Assembly (NCBI GenBank): GCA_013397075.1
Contig: VWZS01002681.1
Coordinates: 75,389 to 139,388 of the forward strand
Direction: 5' to 3'
DNA from: Rhabdornis inornatus
Lineage: Eukaryota > Chordata > Aves > Passeriformes > Rhabdornithidae
DNA length: 64,000 nt
Part shown: in pieces, positions 25,039 to 38,300 of the stretch
How the letters are laid out: every line of letters starts with the position of its first letter
Numbering within the stretch: position 1 is the stretch's first letter
Translations under genes and position numbers: made by a program
Notes under the pieces: model-generated
Databases searched by the model: none
What the model saw: the letters and a program-made list of their open reading frames with translations, nothing else
What the model was told of the DNA's origin: nothing

Positions 25039-26248
25039 TTCTATTTTAAAACAGTTGAAATAATTATGGCAAAAAGAGAAGGCTACAGCTGGTTGCTGAA
25101 GTTTCATATTTTGTACAAAGCAAGAGTGTCCTTATAAAAAAAATCTACATCAATTGAAGAAAAATATCTTTCAAAGCAAAAATACATTATCCAGATTTTA
25201 ATTCTGTATAACATATCTTAGAGAAGATTTTTTTAGAAATTATGAGGTCTGATAGATAACTGAAGCAATACATCATTATGAATTTGTTTTCAGTATTGTT
25301 TTTCCACTAGTTAAACTGTGAACCAGAAAAAAGAGCTAAATGTCAAACGATTTCCCACTGAGTGTAGTGTGGAGTACAAGCAGGTTGAAATTTTCCTTCT
25401 GAGGAGGTAGAAAGCACATACCCTATTCACACTGTACACCCACTTAATGTCCAGTCACAGGAAAGAAGAAATATTTGGTCTTGTTTAGTAACAAAGAGAT
25501 CTTTCCATGCCTCTGCAAGAAAACAAAACTTTTGGCAGATTTGGATATACTCTCTTTCTTTTTAATCTCCATTTTCACATTTGGCCTCTATTTGAGGCAA
25601 CTTGAAGATGAGTATGAGATCATTTTCATTAATTTTTTTTAAAAGCAAGTTTCTTGTCTGGGTCTGAGCTCTGAATTAATTCTTTTCATTCTTGCTGAGA
25701 CAACCGTCTGTTTTCACTGGCAGCCTGGTGAGACAGTGAAGCAATCTCCCAGGACTAGCCCCATCAGCCAGCACTGTTCTGACCTTGATAGTCTCATGCA
25801 TGGCAGGAATCTGCTTCTAAGCTGGACAATGCTCTCAGGCTTGGGACCTGTCTGCTGACTCGTAGCAGTTGCCATAACGGTTAAACAAGAAAAATCTGCT
25901 GGCCTGAAAGTACCAGATAGAGAATACATTTTTGATGTTATTCATGTCAACAAGGAGGAATGAGACTTCACTTATTGTATCTTATAATGGACTTTCTGTT
26001 AGAGGAAGATTTTGTTCTATAACAAGGACCTGCCTTTCCTTTGACACTGTCAGCATGGAGTGTTACTGGTAGAGCAGTAGAAGTTGGCTGTTGCTAGGGC
26101 TGTTTCTGTTGAGAGCACAGTGCTCAGAAAGGTGCAAAAAAATCAGTGTAATACTGAGTGTGCAAACCTTTGTTTTACCCTTGCTCTGCTCTGGTATGGC
26201 ACATGTTTGCAGTGTGCACACACTAAGCCTGGAGGCTGCAGGAGCAGT
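25039..26248. other. Convergent intergenic space / ABCA4 3' UTR
   Basis: Between the last plus-strand poly(A) candidate and the ABCA4 stop. On the minus strand an ATTAAA lies at 25561-25566 and an AATAAA at 24970-24975, either of which could end ABCA4 mRNA; the latter would overlap the TECR-like 3' UTR. No gene or recognisable repeat otherwise. Confidence 0.4.
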
Positions 26249-26371
26249 CTATGCAACTGCCTGCTGATGCAGAGCTGGGGACACCTTGGCTTCTCGGCTG
26301 GATCCAGCTGCACGTGGATGCAAAGCAATTTCCTCATCCTCCATCTGTTGCTTAGCAAAGTTCACAAAAAC
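26249..26371 (-). CDS. ABCA4: ABCA4 exon 49 and stop
   Basis: Acceptor CACAG. Encodes VFVNFAKQQMEDEEIALHPR then AAGSSREAK; VFVNFA is the C-terminal motif shared by ABCA1 and ABCA4. In human the exon ends after 29 codons and a tiny exon 50 adds one residue. Here codon 29 ends at 26285 and is followed by GTGTCC, a poor donor; reading on gives VSPALHQQAVA and TAG at 26249-26251. The read-through end is used here; splicing at 26285 remains possible. Confidence 0.85.
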   Translation of the reverse strand, partial: VFVNFAKQQMEDEEIALHPRAAGSSREAKVSPALHQQAVA

Positions 26372-29300
26372 CTGTGTGAGGAAAGCAGAAAATGTCACCA
26401 TGTCTTCAACTAAGATGAGTTAGTGGAATGACTGCTCTGCAGGAAACAGACGGAAAGGGGAATCCACAGACATCAGCTAAGCGAGACACTGTGTTATCAG
26501 CTGAGATCATGAGTTCCTCCTTTGTTTTGATAAACTTCCTTGCAACTTCCTTCCTTGCAACTTCCTTCCTTTGGATGTACTTGCTTGCAAGTAAAATCCT
26601 GCTTTTTCTTAAGGAGGAGATGGCTTCAGCCAGGTTTGCATGGTTTGCACAGCATGAGTTTGGTTGTGACAGGAAAGAGGAGATGGAATATTTTAGTAGG
26701 AAGCTGAAAGGCAGCCAGGAATGCCTCTAGCAATCCCACTGAAAACAGCTTTGCATACGTGGACCCTTTGTAACTTAGGAAAGCAGACAGATGGGGCCAA
26801 TACCCTCCAGCAAGTGGGTGTTTTCAAAACTCCCAGTGGACTTCCCAGGTTTTGTGTCTCTAATTGCTTCTCACAGTATCTTTGACAGTACATGGTCCAA
26901 ACCTCTTATTTAAAATAAAATGCTATTCTCAGCTCAGTCTCTTTCCAAATTGCTGACCTTGCTCAGGCTGCTGCTTCTGAAGGAATGGGTAGTGTGAATT
27001 CTGTCATCTGGGAAACACTGTATTACCTGCTTTCACATGGCACCTATTTACACAGGGATTAAGTTACTGATTCATACTGATACACCCTCCTTGGTGAGGG
27101 GAATCTTGCCTGAGAAAGAGGTTTGAGATAATTCTCTAAACAATTTGGTCCTTCAGTTTGGATACATTCCCATTATGTTGCCTAATTCTCACCAGACACG
27201 CTTTATCATGGGATGTTTTACTTTTTACTCACCTGATCTAATGTTGTTTGAGATACAGAATATTCTTCAATATGCAAATTTTCCTTATTGGAGATTATTA
27301 ATCGAAAAATCTTAGCCAGAGAGGAAGAACAAATCTGATACTGCAGCATGTTGTAGTGTTTCTCTCTCTGTAAACTCCCTGGGAAGTTGATGCGTATGAA
27401 TTTCTCAGCAGGAGCAGGATCTGGAGGCAGCCCAGACTTTGGAGCTTTGATTTTCAGAGTGACAATGTAGCCATCTCCAAACCTGGGAAGGATATCTGGA
27501 TTTAGGAATTGGGTGAAGAGGTTGTTCCATCATTCAGGAAGGAAATTACTTTTCTGCAGCTATGAAAACAATAACAGTATCTGAAAGATATTGCATAAGA
27601 TCCAGCTTTTTAGGAAGCCCTGTATTTGCCCTGCAGAAGTGTCACCATGTGTGACACTTCTATTATGTAGCATAATAGAGTTGAAATGCGATCTGGTCAG
27701 ATTGTCTAATATACAACACAGCTGCACCCAGAAACAGGTCTGGTTAAACACTGAATTGCTTGCATTAAGAATATTACATGTCACATACACTAAATTTTCC
27801 CATTAAAAATCACCATAAAAATATTCTACTTACTTGTATTTTAGCTCCTGAATTGTGCCTAGGCATTTGAAGGTGCCTTGTACCATGATCGCTAAACGAG
27901 TACAGAGGGCTTCACATTCTTCCATACTTTCAAAACAGAGAACAGATATTTGAGATAAAAGCCAACAGATGTACTTCAGCTGCTTTTGGATTCTGAATTC
28001 TGTTTTTACCTGTGTGAAGTTAGAACCACCGCTCGCCCATCCCTGAGCACGCCAACAATGGAGTCCCACAGGAGGCGCCGGGACTGAGGGTCCATGCCGG
28101 TAGTTGGTTCATCCTGTAATGGAAATGTTAAGGCAATCACAGTCAGATAAAGCAGAGAAAATTTTTGGACCACAGCATATACTTGCTTCTCTACAGTAAT
28201 GTGTGCCTTGACAAAGCACACAGACATTGAGACGCATAGGAGTGAGTCGGTACCAATGGACTTCTTGGCACAAAGCAGTTAGGAAACAAGTACATGGACT
28301 GCAGGTAAGAATACAGTGCTGTCTGTGTAGGGCATAGGTATAGGGAAGGGAGTGCCTTTTCTGGGCAACAATAAGCTCTCACTCTGATTTACACCACCTA
28401 AGGATTTGATCCTACATAAATCAGCTAACCCAGTAAGTAACAAAAAAATGTAAAAATTAGGATAGAAAAATTTTCATTGAACATCTTGTTCAAAGAAATA
28501 ATGAGAAAACATTTTGACTGTTAGGCAGAATACATGTAAAGGCATATTAAATGGTACAAGGAACCATTTCAATACTGAAATGTATTAAAACACTTCTTCC
28601 TAGACTTTACAAAGTAAAAGCGACTGTGTCTAAAAGGCACAGACATAAAAATTAAGTTGGTAGAATATAGTCTAAAAAAAGAATTTCTGTAGTAATTTCA
28701 TATAGAATTTTCCTTTAAATATGCAATTATCTGATCACTTATTTTATTTGACAAGAACTGCATTTCAGCATTTGTATAGTTTAGTAAAAATTTGTACAAT
28801 TTATTCCAAAGATATTAAAGACTGGAAAAGGTAGGTATCTTCCTCTGTCCTGCTGGATAAAGTCAGGTGTATATGTTGGAAGGTCATCTTTTACATCAGT
28901 GGCTACACTCTGATAAGAAAAGGCAGACTGAAACTAAACAATGGTTTAAATTCAGATTTTTCTGGATTATAGATTTTATCTCAACACATTCTTTTTTGAA
29001 GATCTTTCTTTTGTAATCACTTGGGGTCCACTGGAAACATGGTTACACATCCCAGACTACACCTGAAATTAACTCAAAATGACACTGAAATAACTAAGTT
29101 GAGGGCAGAAAGGAGCTTGCAAGGTCTTTGTAGCTCTTTAGCATGCAGTGTTATGTTATATTGAACTACCCAGGGCTGTCTTTCCATGACACTTACTAGC
29201 AAGACAAGTGGTGGGCAGCCAATCAGGGCAATGGCAGTGGAGAGCTTGCGCTTGTTGCCACCACTGTAGGTCCCTGCCAGGTGGTCTGCGTACATAGGAA

Positions 29301-32300
29301 GTCCCAGCTTCTGGATGCCCCATTCAGCAACCTGTGAGAAAGACCATCTGTTTCACACAGCAGCTAATACAGAACAGACAGGATTGCTGATACATCCCTC
29401 TTCTGGTAGAAACATGGCAGTCCCCTGGGTTTTAGCACATTCATTTTAGAACTGGGCCAGGGAAGTACAAAATATTTTTTGATGATGATGAAGGGCATTC
29501 TAACTACATGACGGAAAGCCATAAAGCAGCCTCAGCTGTAGACTTCTACCTGTGCAAGAATTTAAATTATTTTCTTCTGGAATCTTCTTCATGTTTTCTT
29601 CCCTATACATACACAACTTTAAAGGCAAGAGCAAAACAGCAACCAGTGCCATTCTGAGCCACAGGAATTGCATCTTTAGCCTTCCACCGTTGGTGCCACA
29701 GATTTGCAAGTGCCATTAATGCCTGGGAACCTGCATTTTATAGTGTGGTCTTGTTACTTAACTGTCCAAATGACAGGAACCACTCCCAGGACTTCAATAC
29801 ACAGAATAACAAGTCCACTTTGGAAATTCTGACCCTTGGCATGTTAAGAGCATCATTAATCATCACAAATATCCCTGTAACTATCAAAAACAAGACTACT
29901 TTACCCTCTTGATTTCTTCTGCTGGAACCCCCCGCAAGCGTGCATATAAATAGAGGTGTTCTCGTCCTGTGAGCAGGTCATCAATGGCATCAAACTGAGG
30001 GCAGTATCCCATGTTTTGATGGACATTAGAAATGTGGGTCAATACACTGGAGAAACAAAGAAAAGAGTTGTAGTTCTGTAATACTAGCTCTTAAACAGAG
30101 AAGAACAGTTTGAGTAAAATCCTTTTTTTCTGGGGCAACAATGCTTGTAAAAGGAGAATTAACTCTTCCTGATAAAACATCGAATGAAAATATCTGTCTG
30201 TACATTAAGAGCAAGGAATATATTGTTGTCTTAAGTCAGCTCAGTCCTGGTTAAGAGTGTAAGCCCGTTTCCCCTCACTCATTTTCTTGTTAAAGTATAG
30301 ACTAACTTAAGTTCTTTAAACAGCCACTCGGGTTTATTATTTTTTGAAAACAGTGTTTATATCTAGAAGAAAAGAAGCAGTTATTTCAGCTCAGAATATG
30401 GTCACTAGCAACAGACAGACAGGACACAAGGCTAATGTGGTTACTGCACTAGAGAGAGAGAGAGAGAGAAAGCAAGAACAGCAACACACATGGGCCTCTT
30501 TAGGGAAAAAAGACCAACTTTATTGAGTGGACAACCCGTACGTATTTAAAGCATGTTCCGCAGAGCTAAGACAAGTCAGTAGCTCATTGGATAATTGGGA
30601 AAAACATCTGTGGGACAGTACTTCAAAATGGGTCCCACAGTCAATACCAGGTGTTAATGTTTATTGTGAATTCCATTCTGTTTTGACCAAATTATCATCC
30701 TGGGAGAAATTCTCCCTAACTGAAGCTGAACAAGCTTATCATCCTGGGAACGGAGCTGAGAAGCTCCAGCCTGAAAGTAATTTTCCAGGCTGTAATTTTC
30801 CTAGCTTTCTAACAGTGTGTCCACGGGCTAACACTTCAGTAGTAGTAGGAAAAGTACAAAATCACAGAATGGGTGTGGTTGGAAAGTGGCTCTGGAGGTC
30901 ATCTTGTCCACTGACCCTGCTTGGGCAGAGTCACCTAGAACAGGGTGCCCAGGACCATGGCTGGCAACAAAAGAGTTGTTCAGATCACATTAATGGACAA
31001 AGAATCAAATCCCAACTACACCTAACAAGCCAAGGCACACAACCTGGAAGTAAACCAACATAAGTGTATACCAGATCCCACTGTAATAACTTAAGACATT
31101 ATGCCAGCACTGTGCAAACAAAGATGCTATAGCAACAGCAAGAGAAAAGTCACAAAGCTCAGATCAAAGTACCCTGATGGATGGGTTATCTTATGTTTAG
31201 GAACTCTTGCCACAAGTTATGATTGCTTTGTTCCACTGTTAGCATTACTACAACTTAGCCACAAATTTTACAAGTGTTAAAGGTATCAAATGCAATTGTG
31301 TATTAGCTGTGATCTCGGTGCTGTAGAGCTGCTGGATCACTGAAAGTACGATCTGGACGGTTCTATGCTGGTAAATGGACTGTCATAGGGGTCTTTTTAA
31401 GGTACTTACCTATTGCCAGCCACTACAGCATCTCCAGATGTCACATCAGTATCTCCAGTCAGCATTTTGAATGTTGTTGTTTTGCCAGCACCATTCACTC
31501 CCAAAAGGCCAAAGCACTAAATTGCAAAATTTATCATATTCTTTAATATTTCCAACTTGCAAATCAGCAGGGGCATAAAATCTGAACTGATCCATGGAAT
31601 GTAATCCAGTGTTACTGAACAACCTACCTCTCCGGGACGGATGCCAACACAGAGTCTGTCCACTGCGGGCTTGTGTCGACCTGCATAAATCTATATTGAC
31701 AGAGGGAGGGGAAAAAAAGGAAAGTTTCTATTTCAAGATATCTACAGAAATTAAAATCATCTGAACTTTTAGTTTAGTTTAATGCTATTGGGATGAGGCA
31801 ACTTTAGAACTGAGACAGGAGTAAATATTTTTTTCATTCTTCTCAAAATATTACCTTGGTCAGTTCTTGTAATTGTAAGATATCTGTTTTCTTTCCTCCA
31901 TTCATAATTCTTTTTCTTTCTTCTGCAACATCCTCGTCTTCATTAATAATAGGTGACATGGCAGTGTCAGCAAACCTGGAAAAACCCAAGATACTGAGTT
32001 GCCCTGGGTTCAGTTAGAATAACAGTGTGAAACAATGGCTAATCTGCTGCCAAAAATGTGACTGGTGGAAGCAGTGGGGTTGAAACTTCACAATGTGACA
32101 TTAGCTGGAGTATTCCTGCTGTTGGGAGAAGCCCTGACCTTTAAAGTTAATCTCTACATACTAAAAAGGGAGGAAATGGTTTGCTCAAAAGAATTTGCCT
32201 TGTCAGTCACTGACATGATAACAACCTGCCCCCTAGCCACAGCTTTCACTATTTGGCTACTCTTAGTACCTAGTGATGGTCCTTAGAAGTAGAAGTTTTG

Positions 32301-35300
32301 AGTAGATCTCTCTGCAAGACAGTATTTTTATAATTGCACCAATCAGTACTCTTGTAGGCAATCTTGAACAGGAATGAATGACCCCCTCACAGCTGGTAGG
32401 TAGCTGTTTTCATCAAGGGAGAGGTACATTTGTAAAGCAGCGAGGGGAAGTTCACACAGCTGTCCTGTGCCACAGACTAAAACTGCTGTCTTGGGATGTC
32501 AGGCTAGTACCTCATAGTACTAGCTAGTACCTAGCCTGACTTAGGACACTACAGACTTTCCAGGCAACTTTATAATCTCACTATTACAGTGTCTTAAACT
32601 AAAAAAATTACATTAAAATCTTAATTCAAGAAAACTAATTTCTTTAATAAAATATTCTTAAATCCTTTCAAGATAATGCAGATTTGTAAATGCTTTCTTG
32701 AATCAGGAGATCAATAAATTAAGATAAGATCAGATAAGTAAATAGAAAACAAAAAAGCTACAAATTCAGAGAAAAATTAAGAACAAAAAGAAGAAAAGAG
32801 GGACATAGAGAATAACAAAGATAGTAATTCTTTTAATAAAGGGCCATTAATAGAACTTTTAGACTTACCATCTTGTGGAGAACAAACGGTGCTGCATAAA
32901 GAGATTCAGAAAGAAGAACACAATTCCTTGAAGAGCCATGGCAACCAGGTTCTTTCCAACAAAGTCCCACTGAAAGGGATCAGAAACATGCTCCTCACCT
33001 TTGGAGAAAGAGCACCAGAAAGGAAGGTGAAATACTGCTGAAAAACCCCTCTACTCCTCAGAACAAAAAGCATAACCATAATGAATTACTGTAGTTTATT
33101 TGCTCATGATCAGGCAATGGTCTTAATTTTCCAGTCTTTTAAAACTTCTTAACAAAATGCCTTCCAAGTTCAGCTGCTGCATGGAAGTAAAATAATCTCT
33201 CTGAATACACACTAATTTGGATATCTTTACACAAAACTTGCATGGATTATGTGAAAATACACACATTTTCTGAATAAAAGCAGATGAGTTCTCCTGTATG
33301 ACTATTCTTTTAATAAGTTGTCTGATATCAAAGACAACCATATCCCAAGAAAATGCATTTGAAGAACAACAGTCACTTTAAACATTAACTGAGGTATTCA
33401 AATGAAATGAAAAAATAAGTCCTCCTATAATGATTTGAAGTTTTCAAAGTAAGGATAAAAATACACCAGAGTCTGACAGTGAACAAATGGGTTCATTTCC
33501 AATGCAGACTACTGGTTAGGCCATAGAGTTCTGGTGGCACAATCAGAAGATGTGATTCCTTCAGAGAGGACGAACTTTCATTCTCCTCATCCATTTGATG
33601 ATGGAAGAGGTGAGAATTTCAGAAACATTTACTACTTTTCTGAATTAATACTTCCAAACATCTCATCCAAGGTCAGGACATGTGATACTGCCATAACTTG
33701 TTTCTTATTGGCTTTACTTACCAAACCTTGCATATACTTCAGTCACAGCTTGGTTCATGGCCAAGTCGATGAGTCCACGGCCCAAACAAAAATGTGGGAG
33801 GACAAGCAGTACATTTTTCAATGTTTTATTAAATTTCAGCAAAGACTGTAAGAAACAGAAACAACGTAAGCTGTTTAAACCAGATCTGTTTAAGAAAACA
33901 TAGCAACATAAGTGAAAAGTTCTTTGTCACATCAGAGAAACTGGATGTTCTGTTTTCTTAAAACAGAGAAAACAGAGTATTTATCAAGTTACACTCAAAG
34001 CAACATAAAACACAAACAGCAGAATCCTGGCATAAACTGCATCAGATAAGGTGTTTGTGATAAACTGGCAATGGGGAAAAATTTTGTTTTTTTAATAAAG
34101 TATTTCCCTATGTAGCAGAGGTAATGTAATTCTCGTGGTAACATGTAAAGCTGCTATGGGGCTGTTTTGGATTTGCACTGAAAGCAGGGTTGATAACACA
34201 ACAGGGATGTTTTAGCTATTTCTGAGCAGTACTTACAGAGACAAGGCCTTTTCTGTGCCTTACCTTACACCCCCCAGCAAGGAGTTGGGGCTGCACAAGG
34301 AGTTGGAAGGGAACACAGCTGGGACAGCTGGCCCCAACTGACCCAAGAGATATCCCAGACTATATGCAGCCATACTCAGCACATAAAGTTGGGAGAAGAC
34401 TCAAGAGGGGAATGTTCAGAGTTACAGCACGTCAAGCCACCATTATGTGTGATGGAGCCCTGCTTCCCTAGAGATGGCTGAGCACGTGTGGGAAGTGGTG
34501 AATGAATTCCTTGTGTTGCTTTGCTTGTGCCCACAGCTTTTGCCTTACCGATTAAACTGTCTTTATCTCAACCTAAGAGTTTTCTCACTTTTAGTCTTCT
34601 GATTCTCTATCCCATCCCATGAGGTGGGAGAGTGGGGTGCAGAGTGCAGTGGCTGTGTGGTGCTTGGCTGACATGGGATTAAACCATGACAATAGTCAGG
34701 GCTGCCACAACACTGAAAAGTGCTCGTGTCTGGGCATAATTACACTGTGGATGTTGGTGCAATGTGGAGATGCCTGAAACAGTGTAAGTGAAGCAGCAGT
34801 TGAGCTGCACCAGCACTGAATTCAGAGAAGAGCCAACCTCCCCTCTGGACGTAGTGTCTGCAACAGAGACATGTTTCCAAAGGTAACCATGCTGCCCTGA
34901 TGTTGCTGAGACTTAATGGCACTAGAATGAACTCTGTGCTATAAAGAACCATAGCTGTGAATGCAGGGACAGAAAGTATTGTCACATAGGCCCCTGAAAA
35001 CATGAATTTAACCAAGATCTGTTTCTCCTTTGCAGCAAATAACAGTGCTTGATCAACACAGAGTGTTTGAAAATGCACCATCAGTAATGATAGCTAATTG
35101 GACTGCTGTGAGCTGAGGTGTCAAACGTAGTGGCCAGAGCTTCAACAACCATGGAGATGATAGCAGTACTGCATACAAACCAACAGTACTTCACAAACTG
35201 ATCTTTTAGCCTTCCTAAGAACTAATTTTGGCACTTGGTATATTCTGTCACCTTTCTGATGGTGTTAAATAATTTTCAGGCAGTTCTCAAAATGCTACTA

Positions 35301-38300
35301 TAAGCAGAACATCTCTAACACAATAACCACCAGGAGTAAGTGCCTCCCATCTACATCTTCCCATACAACACAAGATGCAGAAGCAAGCACAAAGTGCCAT
35401 GTCTAGACCTCCTCAACTGTGAAAGTATGCAGAAGTTTGCTCACAAGTCAGTAGACAAGATGAGACAGGAGGTGCTCCAGGTGCTGGAGCTGAGATTCCT
35501 CTGCAGCCCCTGGGGAGGCAGCTGTGCCCCTGCAGCCCACAGGGATGCAGAGATCCACCTGCAGGCCATGGAAGAGACCCATGCCAGAGCAAGTGGAAAG
35601 GAGGCTGTGACCCCATGGGAGGTCCATGGAGAGGAGTCCATGCTGGAGCAGCCTGTCCTTGAGGGATTGCACGCTGTGGAAGAGTGACTTGTGCTGCAGC
35701 AGTCTGGGAGGACTATTGCCTGTGGGATAGACTCACACTGCAACAGTTTGCAGAGAACTGTGGCTCTTGAGATAGACTCATGTTGGAGAAGTTAATGGAG
35801 AACTGTCTCCTGTGGAAGGGACCCCACAGTGGAGGAGAGGAAGTACTCCTCTCCCTAAGCAGTGGGAGAAACAACGGGTGATGAACCGACCATAACCCCC
35901 ATGCTCTGCCTCCCTGCACCACTAGGGGAGGAGGTAGAGTTGGGAAGGAGGGAAGGCTGGGGAGAAGGTGTTGGGTTTTTTTTTCAGATCTTATTTTATT
36001 TCTCATTATCCCAATTTTTTAAAATAATAAATTCAGTTAATATTTCTAATATTTGCTCATGATGGTATTTGGTGAGTGATCTCTCCCAGTCCTATCTCAG
36101 CTCATGAAGATTTCATTATATTTCTCTCCCTTGTCCAGCTGTGGNAATGGAGAACTGTCTCCTGTGGAAGGGACCCCACAGTGGAGGAGAGGAAGTACTC
36201 CTCTCCCTAAGCAGTGGGAGAAACAACGGGTGATGAACCGACCATAACCCCCATGCTCTGCCTCCCTGCACCACTAGGGGAGGAGGTAGAGTTGGGAAGG
36301 AGGGAAGGCTGGGGAGAAGGTGTTGGGTTTTTTTTTCAGATCTTATTTTATTTCTCATTATCCCAATTTTTTAAAATAATAAATTCAGTTAATATTTCTA
36401 ATATTTGCTCATGATGGTATTTGGTGAGTGATCTCTCCCAGTCCTATCTCAGCTCATGAAGATTTCATTATATTTCTCTCCCTTGTCCAGCTGTGGAGAG
36501 GAGTGACATAGAGGCTTTGGCAGGTGCCTGGCATCCAGGCAGCATCAACCCACTACAAAACATTACTTACCGGGTTATTCTCAAATAATTCCAGGATGAA
36601 TGTAATGGCGCTGCTGTTGATTCCCACAAAGAGATTAATACAAGACAATGCAACATAAGCAGTGCTGGGGATACTGAAGAAAGATGAAGCAGGGTACATC
36701 ATGGGAATTACTGCCCATCTACATGCAAGAAATCGAAAAAACTATGAGAACTTCTCAGTATTCTCATGTCAGTTGGCCTAAAGAAAACACAAAGTTGAGC
36801 TTTCTTCCCACTCCAAGTGTCACAATATGGTGCAATCAATCAGTAACCCACCACAGTATTTTCTCCCTGGTTACTACACAATATTTTTTTCTGCTTAGTC
36901 TTTTTTTTTTGCTATTAAAATGCAAGAAAACAGACACTGCTAAAACTGAGGAAACGTAATGCTAGCAAGGTTGCTATCACCCAGGTATCTCTGCACATTT
37001 CAGTGAATTGTACACCAAGGAGAAACAAAGAAACATTGAATGCTGAAAGATACTTCAGTATTGACTGTGAATGTGGCAAATGAACAACCACTAAATTCCT
37101 ACACAAAGTACAAGGAAGAAAGCAGCAAACTGAAGAAATATATTTTCCTGTACAAGTCACATTTAATGCTTGAAAATGCAAAGCAGGCAATGACAAAAGA
37201 ATCTCTTTTGCAGCATGTAGCCAGAAAGAGTATGTACATATCCCATAGAAGAATCTAGTTTTAAACTGGTTTGGATCCACTCAATTCTATTCTTCAAAGC
37301 TGGGTTCCACTAAGTACCGGCTCAGAAACATGAAATCATTTCCATGTGAAATACAGGGCCCATCTGCAGCAATAATCTTGAACACTCACCCATACAGGAG
37401 CAGCAAGGACACGAGCACAGGGAGGTTGGTTGGAGAGGCATATGCTTTCTTGTTGAATCCAGCAAATATAGCCACAACCATCCCAGCACTCAGTGCATAA
37501 TTCACCTGCCACAGCACAGGGGGAAGATCAATGTGTAACACCTGAGAAGGGCTGCAAACGTATCCAGATCCTACACATCATTCCAAAAGGATTTTATACT
37601 GAGGAACATCAGAATTCGAGTTAGACTAGCCACACTGAATCTTTTGGATCAAAAGGTCCCTGGCAATGCTCAGTGTTTTTCTAAGATATCTTCTATCAGA
37701 CTGTTAATAAAAAATGCGACATATATTGCTGTTTCTTAGATGATGGTTTGTGAATCCATTATGTCATAGCCCTGCTTCCAGGCTTCCCACAAAAAGCAGC
37801 CATGGGTATGCAAGAGAAGTGCAATTTCTGGTGATGCAAACAAAGGCTGTGTAGGATGGAAGAGCTAGTCACTCGAGCCACATTCCTGGGAAGAGGCTGA
37901 AGTGAGTTTGCTTGGCTACTGCTCGGTTTCTCTGTTCAGTATTAGTAGCACTACTCTACTGCAATGCACAGAAATCCCCACACAGAACAGAAAGCAGCAT
38001 TTCATGGAATTGCTACCACCACTTAATGCCTTTGCGTCATGCTGTCAAGGGCAACGGCCAAGCAGAATTCCTGTCAAGGAAGCTGCTGTGAACAGCAGGG
38101 AACAAGAACTCTGGGACCTGTTTCCTTTCTCTCATTTACTAAAATAATGCTTTGCTTTATCTTCTCCTGAAATAACACCTTCCAAATCCTGAAGAGTTTT
38201 GGGCTTTTCAAATATAGATTTTATTTTCTTTTTAATTTTTTCAATTCTATGTTCATGCTTTTCTTATTGCATAATTCCTTGGCCACTTTCTTGGTTGCAA

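Larger units (their letters stand above)
26372..29196 (-). other. ABCA4 introns 45-48
   Basis: Introns between exons 45 and 49. Apart from the short CTTCC repeat, nothing recognisable. Confidence 0.65.
31976..34162 (-). other. ABCA4 introns 39-40 and distal intron 38
   Basis: Around exons 39 and 40. AT-rich sequence without recognisable elements. The plus-strand open frame 33534-33851 is the antisense shadow of exon 39. Confidence 0.6.
35455..36557 (+). mobile_element. ERVL-type noncoding fragment with false internal duplication
   Basis: Repeated phrases such as GGAGAGGAGTCCATGCTGGA and GAAGGGACCCCACAGTGGAG, then TTGGTGAGTGATCTCTCCCA and the end CATCAACCCACTACA, match a known avian ERVL-type noncoding 3' region plus LTR. 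Left edge approximate. Contains a 351-bp exact repeat either side of N 36145, so the true element is probably about 750 bp. Ends 13 bp from the exon 38 splice donor. Confidence 0.7.

Noticed and set aside
30527..31063. 178-aa plus-strand open frame
   Set aside because: It crosses an antisense CR1 fragment and lies in an ABCA4 intron; no domain is recognisable.
35340..36414. Open frames of 66-115 aa in the ERVL-type region
   Set aside because: They lie in noncoding repetitive sequence; the 66-aa frame appears twice only because of the false duplication.
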